A stretch of 64,000 nt of DNA from contig CM064691.1 in the NCBI GenBank assembly GCA_032717465.1, positions 1,219,815 through 1,283,814 of the forward strand, given 5' to 3'. The stretch is from Coenobita brevimanus (lineage: Eukaryota > Arthropoda > Malacostraca > Decapoda > Coenobitidae). The notes under the pieces were generated by a model. The model had not been told where the DNA came from, made no database searches, and saw only the letters and a program-made list of their open reading frames with translations. How positions within the stretch are numbered: the first letter of the stretch is position 1; every line of letters starts with the position of its first letter. A program made the translations under genes and the position numbers. Shown here piece by piece: positions 54,348-64,000 of this stretch.

Positions 54348-54735
54348 TTTTTTTTTTATGCATGGAAGAAGGAACCAAAGGCCAGGAGCCCACAAACCGT
54401 TCCTTCCAAGAAAAACAAAAACAAAAACAAACAATTCAAAACAGAGCCAAATTCAAGATCCGTTCATTTCGAGATGCCTGGACACACTGCGTTTGAAAGA
54501 CTGGAGATCGTAGAAGTAGGAAATACAGAGGGAGACAGTTCCAGAGTTGACCTGTTGCATAAATGAAGGACTGGGAGTAACGGTTAACTCTTGCATTAGA
54601 CAGCTGGACAGAAAAGTGATGAAAGTTTGTTGCTAGACGGGTGCTACGTGCCCGTCGTAGAGGTGGAGGAATGCATGCAGACAGTTCAGAGGAGCAGTGA
54701 CCATTGAAGTAGCGATAGAAAAGAGATAAAGAGGT
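54348..54735 (-). mobile_element. Jockey-like LINE (family B) 3' part
   Basis: T run, 3' UTR, then text matching the ORF2 C-terminus of the long copy. The - strand frame at 54633-54730 (LFSIATSMVTAPLNCLHAFL) is the alternative-frame match of 28330-28465. Confidence 0.88.
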
Positions 54736-55082
54736 GTCCGGCGAGCAGGTGTGTGTGGTAACATTATAAACACTCCCAGACTCATGAGACTCACATATAG
54801 CTTCCTAAAATCGTTTAAAGTTATCTGGAGTAAGTTTATGAGAGTTGTCCTTACACTGAGAGGGTTATTAACTATGATCCTTTGCAAGAATACTCATAAT
54901 TAAGTAATCATTAGCCATTTTTAAAGCAGGAAGCGACTTTATTAATTCTTTGTTAGTTCCTGTTAGTTTTATTAGACATGGTAAAGGCTTCCCATGTTGA
55001 AGGGTTAACGAGGCCGTGTGACCCACTCCTGTTTGGTAAATTCTCTCCTGAAATGATTGAAATAGTATGGAGATAGCAAGAA

Positions 55083-55217
55083 TAAACTCATATGTTGGTG
55101 GTAGTAGTAGTAGCAATAGTAGTAGAAGTAGTAATAACAGTAGAAGCAGCAGCAGCAGCAGCAGAAGTAGTATTAGTAGAAGTAGAAGTAGTAGTAGTAG
55201 TATAGTAGTAGTAGTAG
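55083..55217. repeat. (AGT)n/(AGC)n triplet array
   Basis: About 135 bp of AGT, AGC and AGA triplets. Confidence 0.95.
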
Positions 55218-55495
55218 TCGTTGCAGCCCTAAACTGAACTGAATGTGAACTCGGTGGACTGCACGCCAAAGCTGTCCTTCTTTTGCAGTTCCACCATCTT
55301 CCTGTCCGGGGATAGGCTAGAAGGAGACTGAGGGGCGCTTGTAACTTTGCATACCCAGGTGTCTCTACCGCTCAAACATGTCTCTGCCACCACCTGAAGG
55401 CGTTCCTCTCGTGCACCCTCTAATAAAGTACCGTATGTGACCTTATTGAGGGAAATAATTATATGTGGATCACTTCAGTAGTACAGGCATATATA
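55218..55495. other. No gene assigned
   Basis: A 29-codon - strand open stretch with an AG before it (55229-55316) is the only exon-like signal. See the rejected list. Confidence 0.4.
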
Positions 55496-55496
55496 G

Positions 55497-55500
55497 GAGA

Positions 55501-55568
<68 letters not shown>
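55497..55568. repeat. (GA)n microsatellite
   Basis: About 70 bp of (GA)n, followed by (GAT)n-rich DNA at 55625-55742. Confidence 0.97.
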
Positions 55569-55570
<2 letters not shown>

Positions 55571-55742
55571 CGTTGTTTCTGAAGTCCACCTGAAACCATT
55601 CTTAGGTACCGTAGGAAAAGAGGTAATGATGGTGATGATGATGATAACAGTGATGATGATGATGAGGAGGAGGAGAAGGATGACGAGTGGTGGTGATGGT
55701 AATGATGCTGAAGATGATGACTGTGATGATGATGATGGTGAC

Positions 55743-56096
55743 ACGGAACTACACAGAGCAGGATTCAGACATCTTTTTAGTAGTTTCAGTATTTTCCCCT
55801 ACTGTGCATCAAAACATATGAAAGTATGCCCTGCCAATTGTGATGCAGGCTTTCTAACTGGTTCCTATTTATTTCAAAGAGGGAAGACGCGGAAAGTACG
55901 TGTAATTGTTAGTTAATATTCACCACACTGCTTACCTACACATATAGACGACAGAATTGTGTATAAAGTCATTGTCAGCGTGTCCAGATCTTCTTTGTAA
56001 TTGATTTTTAGTTACTGGTGATGTTATGGGCAGAGTGGGTGTCCCTGATGATGCTCCCATTCTCCCACAAGTTGAGATAAACCAGCGTTCATTATA

Positions 56097-56142
<46 letters not shown>

Positions 56143-57840
56143 CCAACCGAATATTTTTACTAGCTTAGTTAAATATGCTTGCTGTAGATAGGGGGCGACC
56201 ACCATCCACTCACCTGATACAGAGCTACAGGTAGGCGACTCGACCCTTACTGACAAGCCACATAGTTTCTTATAACCCGGAAGCATTTATTACGTTGGAT
56301 GGCAGGCCTATATAATTTTAAAACCAATTGGACGCCTGGTGGTTTATGGGTTAAGGTGCTCCATTAGACGTGGCCTACAATGATTTACATCCAAGGAATC
56401 GTGAGGGTTTATAGCTCACGTGCTGCCACTCAGGGGCGAGCAGCAAGCCACTTTCACCTTAAATGTTTGGACTCAGTTGTCTTGACCCGGACACCTACGC
56501 TTCTGGTGGTGCAGGAAAGGACTAGACGCTTCTGGTGGTGCAGGAAAGGACTAGATGGTAGAATTATGCTCATGAGGGAACGGTTTGGTGTAAAATATTT
56601 TGAGATGAGGTGCGAGCAGAATGAATGAAATGATAAGGACAGACGGAAACACTGGAAGATTAGAACTGGGTGAGGAGGATTACCGTATATATGGGCATGA
56701 TTGATGATGGTAGAGTGCTATGGGACAGGCCTGAGAAGTGATGGATGAGATATTACGGAACAGTCCTACAGTCCTCATGGTACAGGGACTAAAGACAAAC
56801 GGTGCAGAGATCGACAAGCCCAGGAACAGTCATCAGGCGGCAAAGGCATGACCAAGACGTTTAAAAAGGTAAATGTAAAGGTTGTGATGCGATTGGTAAC
56901 AGGCCAGAGTAAAGTTTTCTTAAAGTATTATCCTAAAATCAGCAGACCAGCAGCCGAGTACGATGGGGTGACTAGAAATCCAAGTGACGAGATGTTACGG
57001 CCACGATGACAGTGAGTCAGGATGCAGTATCAGCAGGTAGGAAGGGCTGTGGCAAGGCTTGGGAGCGTTGGGAGAGCTGTGGTGGTGGAAGGGAGCGTCT
57101 GGAGGGAGCGTTGATGTGGGTCTTCCTCTGCCACAGTGCCGAGGCTGAAACTCCCGTGTAGCTATACCGGGACCGTAACCACCGACCTGGGAAAATTATT
57201 GTTATTAGCAGATATATTGCAGTTATAAATAATAGTGTTCTAAACAGCCTCTCAGGATTAATTGAGACACGTTTCAATCCTTTCAGAGTGGCATGCGTCC
57301 CTGGGTTGAGTAAAACCATTTGGCAGTAAGCAGTATATGCAACTCAGTTGTGGGTCTCTTGTTATAGTAACAGACCCATAGTTAGCCTACATAATCGCCT
57401 GTGCTCTTAACGTCCTTGAAACTAACTTCTCACTCGGTGCAAAATCTTGGAAATACAACATAGAGGGTTAGATGAGATGGATATAGGCTATATTTTAAAT
57501 AACTCTTACACAAACCCAACATTGTTAGTACTATACGTGACACATGTACACGGTGTAATGGTGCATCCTACACCAAGTAACACAGTGTTATACTATGTGA
57601 CACACTTCACGAAGACAGCAGCTCAACAGCTCCAGTGTGTTGCAACAGAAGACCTGCTAAAAATATTGAACCAAGATGGTGGATCACTTATATTAAGCTG
57701 TGTCTGTAGCAGAAGACTATTCACACAAACATTATAATGCTACTAGGAATAAGCGCGGTAAAAACAAATACGAGTATGATACCGTACTCTTCAGAGGAAA
57801 GTAAACAAATCAATTATAAAATAAATATTATACCGGTAAA
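55743..57840. other. No gene recognised; (GT)n and a tRNA-like remnant
   Basis: (GT)n at 56098-56139. A 28-bp direct repeat (GACTAGACGCTTCTGGTGGT region) lies near 56500-56552. 56318-56420 has weak A- and B-box-like text. Confidence 0.45.
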
Positions 57841-57884
57841 AATTATAAGGCAGAATAAGAAAAACAGTGAATACGTCTGTATTC

Positions 57885-58085
57885 ACTTATGTTCGTCTGT
57901 GTGTTTGTTTGTCCACACCGTATCCAAAAGTTCACAGTGAATTTCAATGAAATTTTGTGGAAGGGTGGGCCATGGGCCGAGAAAAAATTGATTACATTTT
58001 CGGGCATTTTAATGGCGGTGGCATTGGCGGAGGTATGTGCAGTCTGAGTGCTTTGTAGTTTTTGTTGTTGTTGTTGTAGCTTGAC
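57885..58085 (+). mobile_element. Widespread invertebrate retroelement fragment
   Basis: AATTTCAATGAAATTTTGTG, GGGTGGGCCATGGGCCGAG and GGCATTGGCGGAGGTATGTG, then GCAGTCTGAGTGCTTTGTAG, is text I recognise as a dispersed retroelement part in many animals. The family was not determined. Confidence 0.5.
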
Positions 58086-58339
58086 CTCAGTACGGTATGT
58101 CTGGCCCATCTGACTCGTCGATCATAAGTAAGTTACTTCTTCCATGAGGCAGTGTTACAGGTATGGTACAGTACATACTGTACATCGTGCCAGGAACCAG
58201 CGCCCCATTACGGTAGACAGCGTGTCATCAGGGTCCTTCCTACAGTGAAGTGCAGGGAAATAAAAGGAGGTTTGGCTCAGGGACGGACACCGCAGCAGCA
58301 GATTCAGGGTCACAGTGCCACAACGTGTAGGCTCCTCTT

Positions 58340-58530
58340 AGCGCCTAAACAGAGATGTAAGTTTATGGAACAAATTGCCACCTAATGTGGTAAACCCTGA
58401 TACAGCACTAACGTTGAAAAGACCGCTTGATTGAGTGTTTCTCTTATGCTTCCCAGCTAGGCACGTTGAAATCATGGGTCTGCTCGGCCAGATGGACGGG
58501 TTACTCAACAACCACATCTGAATAATACGT
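58340..58530 (+). pseudogene. Decayed LINE C-terminal fragment
   Basis: Across several frames it reads like KFMEQIAT then VVNPDTALTLKR and GLLGQMDGLLNNH, resembling the common W-NxLPxxVVNxxTLxxFKxxLD end of LINE ORFs. Heavily mutated. Confidence 0.4.
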
Positions 58531-59194
58531 GTCTGAATTATAGTGTCGAATAGTACAAAAACACGGAAGGCGTAATTATCGAACATCTACATGTTCTTTA
58601 TGTTGAGTAGATATATATGTTTTCTTTAGCTGTCATGATGACTGTTTTCATAACCTCTGATGTACGGTACTTTGTCAAGTTTCCAGTCTCTTCCTAGTTT
58701 TACATGTAGCCTACACCTAGCCACAGCTGTGAGATATCAAGACAGGTAAATGCTGATCCGTAAGCTAAGGCCGCTGATATCACTGTCCAAGGGAGTTATG
58801 AAGCGAGTCAGATAGTGTAACACAATAACAAATACGGTATAGCCTATCTCTGCATTCCCTTGATTGGCTCTCTGTGTAACATCATTTTTACCCATTACAG
58901 TGGACGAGATAGAACGATTTCAAGTCAAAACGGTTGTATCCTCCCAACACACAGCTTTCTCAAAAATCTGTATAATTTTTCTTCATGATCAGTTCAGTCC
59001 TAAGTCAGATTATAGTTGGCGGGAAAAATACGGGGCACAGAATATTTTTGCTTCCTCCTTTCCAAACCGTTCATATACAAAAAGAAAAATGCTCATAATA
59101 TTATTCTTTCTTAACTACAATCTCTTTTCGTATAGAGTTACGGGAATATTGTACTTTCCTTGTCAAGCCTGCAAACACAAATTAGAGTTACAAA

Positions 59195-59370
59195 GGCAGG
59201 GTTACGAGAGGCAGACAATGCAGAATTTGTTTATGAATTCAAGAGTTACGAGAGGCAAACAGTCCTAAATTTGTTTCATGAATTCAGTTACGAGAGGCAA
59301 ACAGTGCAGAGTTTGTTTATGAATTCAGAGTTACGAGAGGCAAACAGTGCAGAGTTTGTTTGTGGATTCA
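59195..59370 (+). repeat. ~44-bp minisatellite, four copies
   Basis: GTTACGAGAGGCAAACAGTG and CAGAGTTTGTTTATGAATTC units. Confidence 0.9.
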
Positions 59371-59514
59371 GAGGCTGCTTCACTCACCTTCCCTGTGGCA
59401 TCGATACAGACGATTTAGCTTCTTGTAGTCAATCTGAAGCATAAGAAAATCACCTTAGTTTTTTTTTTTTTTTTTTTTTTAGTCTAAGTGCATTGATTTT
59501 GTGACAAGTATCTT

Positions 59515-60116
59515 CATCATCATCATCATCATCATCATCGTCATCATTATCATCATCGTCATCCTCCTCCTCCCTTTCTTCCTCCTCGTCCTCATCATCA
59601 TCACCATCACCACCATCATCATCATCATCGTCGTCGTCATCACCATCCTCCTCCTCCTCCTCATCATCATCATCATCATCGTCGTCGTCATCACCATCCT
59701 CCTCCTCCTCCTCCTCATCCAAATCATCGTCATCATCACCATCCATCTCCTCCTCCTCTTCCTCCTCCTCCTCCTCATCATCATCATCGTCATCATCATC
59801 ATCATCATCATCGTCGTCGTCGTCGTCATCACCATCCTCCTCCTCCTCATCCAAATCATCGTCATCATCACCATCCATCTCCTCCTCCTCCTCATCATCA
59901 TCATCATCATCATCGTCATCATCATCATCCTTCTCCTCCTCCTCCTCATCATCATCATCATCATCATCATCGTCATCATCATCATCCTTCTCCTCCTCAT
60001 CATCATCATCCTCATCGTCATCATCATCATCATCGTCATCCTCATCGTCATCATCATCCTCATCGTCATCCTCATCCTCATCGTCATCATCATCATCGTC
60101 ATCATCATCATCATCG

Positions 60117-60151
<35 letters not shown>

Positions 60152-60256
60152 GTCATCATCATCATCCTTCTCCTCCTCCTCCTCCTCCTCATCATCATCA
60201 TCATCATCGTCATCATCATCATCTTTCTCCTCCTCCTCCTCATCATCATCATCCTG
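59515..60256. repeat. (TCA)n/(TCC)n/(TCG)n triplet array, 740 bp
   Basis: TCA, TCC, TCG and TCT triplets with a higher-order pattern: the block TCATCGTCATCATCACCATC with TCCTCCTCC recurs several times. It is open in several frames on both strands because no triplet combination gives a stop. Confidence 0.96.
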
Positions 60257-60474
60257 GCCTCTTTTTTCCACTTTAGGATGGGGTGAGGTAAGGTCCTGAA
60301 TACAAGGGAAGTGAAGCATGGAAAAGAGAGAACTGTAAACAACATGCCCAGTGAAATGGTGCAAACTCTCATCAACTCACCATCCAGACCAAGGAATCAT
60401 GGCTCTTATAGGTCTAACCATCTCTACATTTTTTTATTTGGGGGGGGGGGATTTTCGTTAGAGATTCACCTTAC

Positions 60475-60797
60475 ATTTTTTTATGTGACCGACTCTGGGC
60501 ATAGGCTTCACAGCCTGCTTTCAAGGCCCAGTGGTCCTCTTCCATTCCATACACCTCTACATGTCACCACGTCGGTGCAACCACCCACCGTCCATACTGA
60601 ATACATGCTAGGGCTGTCTCATACAGGACTGGTGTATTGGTAATAGCGGGGGTATTTTTATGACATGTCGGTGGATCTTCTGGTAGATCAGTAAAGTCTG
60701 ATATTTATGAAATTCAAATCCTTAAACTGTTCCCTGCCCCAGCGGGATTTGAACCGGGGTCCATTAGGACTGCAGGCCAACTCTCTACCGATTGAGC
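60475..60797 (-). mobile_element. tRNA-derived SINE, best-preserved copy
   Basis: The - strand head reads GGTGGCTCAATCGGTAGAGA (A box) and CCCCGGTTCAAATCCCGCTG (B box), the body has one copy of the 78-bp segment, and the end is a short A run (T run at 60476-60482). It could be misread as a tRNA gene on its head alone. Confidence 0.9.
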
Positions 60798-61616
60798 CAC
60801 CACCTTCCCCTGCCAGATAAGCTAATTCGTCGACCAGAAAAAAAAGAAAAGAAAAAGTGCATGCCCAAACAATGCTATGTCCTTCAGATCACACTCATTG
60901 CCCTGTCAGCTCCCTTTCTTCCTCTTCCGCAGCCCACTTTCCTACCATTTACGACACCCATTCACCGTATACCATTAACCCTTATCCAGCCACCTCTGTG
61001 TATTTCTTAACCCACACTTTACTCCCCTGTGGTACGGATTCCAGACCGGGTACTGAGCATAGACCTGTTTGCTACGGTGATGCATCTTTCATTGCATTCT
61101 GGCTATTACTGTATGACTATTAATGTTAGGAAGGACTGTTTGAAGTGAAGGGATTATTTTGAAGTTATATGCAACCTGTTCAGTTCGAAAGGTTTCCCAT
61201 TACTGAATATAATCGTTCGTTAAGAAGAAAAATGAAGAGTCGTTTGTCTGAAGGTGTTAGGTAGGAATTCGTGTCAGAAGTGTACCGCCATGATCAAAGA
61301 GGCACCGAAATTCCAGTGTTACACCTTTCATATTTTCCATTCCTCCCTGAACTCTTGTGTATTCTTCCTTCTCATCCTCTTGTTGTGTGCTTTAGGCCAG
61401 ACAATAATAATTCACGTATCCCCTTCCATCACCTCATCAGAAAGGATTCTTCCATGTGTGTCATTCCTCCCCAGAAGTAAGAGAGTATCCCTTCTCATAC
61501 CTATTTCTTGTGTGGATCTTACTGTTATTCCACTAAAACATCTCACGTAGCCGCTGTCATCGTTACAGTAGGCAAGGAGGTGTCGACGAACTCTGAATTT
61601 TAATAGAACAATTCAC
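60798..61616. other. No gene recognised
   Basis: Unique-looking DNA. Open stretches at 61254-61550 have no recognisable domain. Confidence 0.5.
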
Positions 61617-61999
61617 TGTCTATCTATTGCCAGACGCCTTAATCCCGTAAAGGGTGGCCACAAACAAATTGCCTCCATGTCGCCCTGTCCCCTGCCGTTT
61701 CATTGCCCTGCTCCCAGCTCACATCCCCCTCTCTCATATACCTCTCCATTCCATCCCTCCATCTCATCCTTGGCCTCCCCCTCCTATTCCCCCCCTCCAC
61801 CTTACTCACATACACTCTTCTCGTCAGTCTCTCACTCTCCATCCTCTCCACATGGCCAAACCACCTCAGTGTGTTTCCCCTAACACTTCCTATCACATCC
61901 ACATCCACACCTCAGCGCTCTTTCACATCCTCATTTGTCAGTCTGTCACTCGATGTGACTCCACAGGCTCCTCTCAGATAACTCGTTTCCGCTGCTCTC
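61617..61999 (-). mobile_element. LINE family A with 9-bp target duplication, beside astacin exon
   Basis: ORF2 C-terminus SVRGNTLRWFGHVERMESER to WRQFVCGHPLRD on the - strand with a GATA tail at 61617. It is flanked by ACAATTCAC at 61608-61616 and 62000-62008. The 5' end of the insert is 36 bp from the astacin exon border at 62036. Confidence 0.95.
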
Positions 62000-62035
62000 A
62001 CAATTCACCTTACACTAAACACCGGACAGACTTAC

Positions 62036-62148
62036 CTTAGAAGGTTTGCTGTTGCGCCAAAACCCGTAGCCAAGTTTTCTGGACCTGATGGTGGGTGTGA
62101 GGATGTACCATTTGCCGAAGGTGAAGGGGCTGTAGTGCATCACAGAGT
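62036..62148 (-). CDS. Astacin metalloprotease, Met-turn exon
   Basis: Exon following the catalytic exon, separated by a 1,048-bp intron. The split codon gives PYDINSVMHYSPFTFGKWY. SVMHY is the Met-turn, with the Tyr that acts as fifth zinc ligand in astacins. The remaining residues (LTPTIRSRKLGYGFWRNSKP) differ from the common NGxPTIxxR...IGQR ending, so the C-terminal part of the domain is unusual or continues in another exon. The acceptor is CTCCCCACCAG and the donor GTAAGT at 62030-62035. A LINE copy is inserted only about 27 bases into the next intron. No later exon was recognised. Confidence 0.9.
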
Positions 62149-63196
<1,048 letters not shown>

Positions 63197-63450
63197 TGAT
63201 ATCGTAGGGCAGTCCGGTCAAGTCCACATCAGTCCACTCTCTCTTCACGAAATTCTTAGCACCGCCTTCTGCAATGTTGTCCCACTTGATCTCCACGTAC
63301 TTGTCACGGTCGGGGCGGTTGTGTTCGTGGTAGAAGCCGAGTGCGTGGAGGAGTTCGTGGTAGACGGGGCCCAGGTCAAGCCAGGTCACGCACATCAAGC
63401 CCAAGGACAGGACCTGAGCACCCCCCACACGACCGATGTGGCTGTAGCAT
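63197..63450 (-). CDS. Astacin metalloprotease, catalytic exon (partial gene)
   Basis: Zinc endopeptidase of the astacin family (M12A), normally secreted or membrane-anchored. The exon starts inside CYSHIGRVGGAQVLSLG, and its catalytic stretch HELLHALGFYHEHNRPDRD has the three zinc-binding His, the catalytic Glu and the family-specific GFxHExxRxDRD. It continues through YVEIKWDNI and ends in LPYDI. The - strand acceptor is TTTCCTCCACAG, just above 63450, and the donor is GTGAGT at 63191-63196, phase 1. Signal peptide, propeptide and the N-terminal catalytic part must lie above 64000. No gene symbol can be assigned because astacins form large families in crustaceans. Confidence 0.93.
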
Positions 63451-63495
63451 CTGTGGAGGAAATATTGGTGATTCAGGACTGTTATTATCACCACA

Positions 63496-63707
<212 letters not shown>

Positions 63708-63898
63708 ACACTATCCCCACACACCCATGGCTTCCAGACGATTATAACAAGGGCGTCAGCTGAAGAATATAGAGTTGTCGCAACCGTGAGGGAGTTAATG
63801 GTGATAACTCAGGCTCCCGTAATCTCTATCAGCTGAAGATAATAGGTGTTAACTAGATAAGAATGCTAGAGTTATCCCAACCATGCAGTACTGCCTTC

Positions 63899-64000
63899 AG
63901 GTAAAAAATACCCCCGCTAATACCAATACACCAGTCCTGTATGAGACAGCCCTAGCATGTATTCAATATGGACGGTGGGTGTTAGCGCCGAAGTGGTGAT
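63899..64000 (+). mobile_element. tRNA-derived SINE, 5'-truncated, cut by window end
   Basis: ATACCCCCGCTAATACCAAT to GTGTTAGCGCCGAAGTGGTG, matching the body and tail of the SINE at 11318-11729. It continues beyond the window. Confidence 0.88.

Noticed and set aside
55229..55316. 3'-terminal exon of the astacin gene (29 codons after an AG, - strand, ending TAG)
   Set aside because: The phase does not match the last recognised astacin exon (phase 0), and the peptide (LSPDRKMVELQKKDSFGV) does not fit a known astacin ending.
59450..60364. 304-codon Asp/Glu-rich - strand open frame
   Set aside because: It is a direct reading of a TCN triplet array. Other frames and the + strand are open too, with no splice or start context.
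60723..60797. tRNA gene on the - strand
   Set aside because: A and B boxes are present, but the sequence continues into a SINE body shared with 11318-11729 and 63899-64000, and no full cloverleaf was found.

Overview
This window is nuclear DNA of an animal, most likely a decapod crustacean. The evidence is spliced genes with GT-AG introns, a member of the SLC5 sodium:solute symporter family, an astacin-type metalloprotease, very dense (CA)n, (CT)n, (TA)n and triplet microsatellites, and many truncated LINEs, SINEs and DNA transposons. The crustacean assignment is an inference from repeat style. The phylum-level call is firmer.

Two host genes can be read. The first lies on the + strand at 14989-45206. 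Its 12 coding exons encode an SLC5 transporter of the multivitamin/monocarboxylate type. All exon phases agree, and the spliced frame runs from ATG to stop with 586 or 593 codons, depending on which of two in-frame acceptors starts the last exon. Introns make up about 94% of the locus and are packed with repeats. The second gene lies on the - strand at 62036-63450. Two internal exons of an astacin zinc metalloprotease carry the HExxHxxGFxHExxR zinc site and the SVMHY Met-turn. Its upstream exons lie beyond the window and its 3' exons were not found.

The rest is mobile and tandem DNA. A dominant LINE family (family A), here in 20 pieces of both orientations, ends in a very short 3' UTR and a (GATA)n tail. 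Four of its insertion events have clear target-site duplications. A 5S rRNA-derived SINE at 3534-3758 shares the 3' tail of that LINE and has its own 9-bp target duplication. A Jockey-like LINE (family B) is present as one long 5'-truncated copy (27531-28748) plus 3'-end fragments. Other elements are a tRNA-derived SINE, two copies of a long-TIR MITE, a deleted hAT element with 8-bp target duplication, a Tc1-like transposase relic and a PIF/Harbinger-like relic. Minisatellites occur throughout. Several touch gene structure: the exon 2 acceptor of the SLC5 gene, a duplicated exon 4 end, and a duplicated stop-codon region.

Layout: 1-14.9 kb holds repeats and transposons with no host gene found. 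15-45 kb is the SLC5 gene. 45-62 kb is intergenic, or intronic to something unseen, with the Harbinger and hAT relics and large triplet arrays. 62-64 kb is the astacin gene. There is no sign that the two host genes act together. The sequence was read by eye, so exon borders follow splice consensus and phase, not transcripts.
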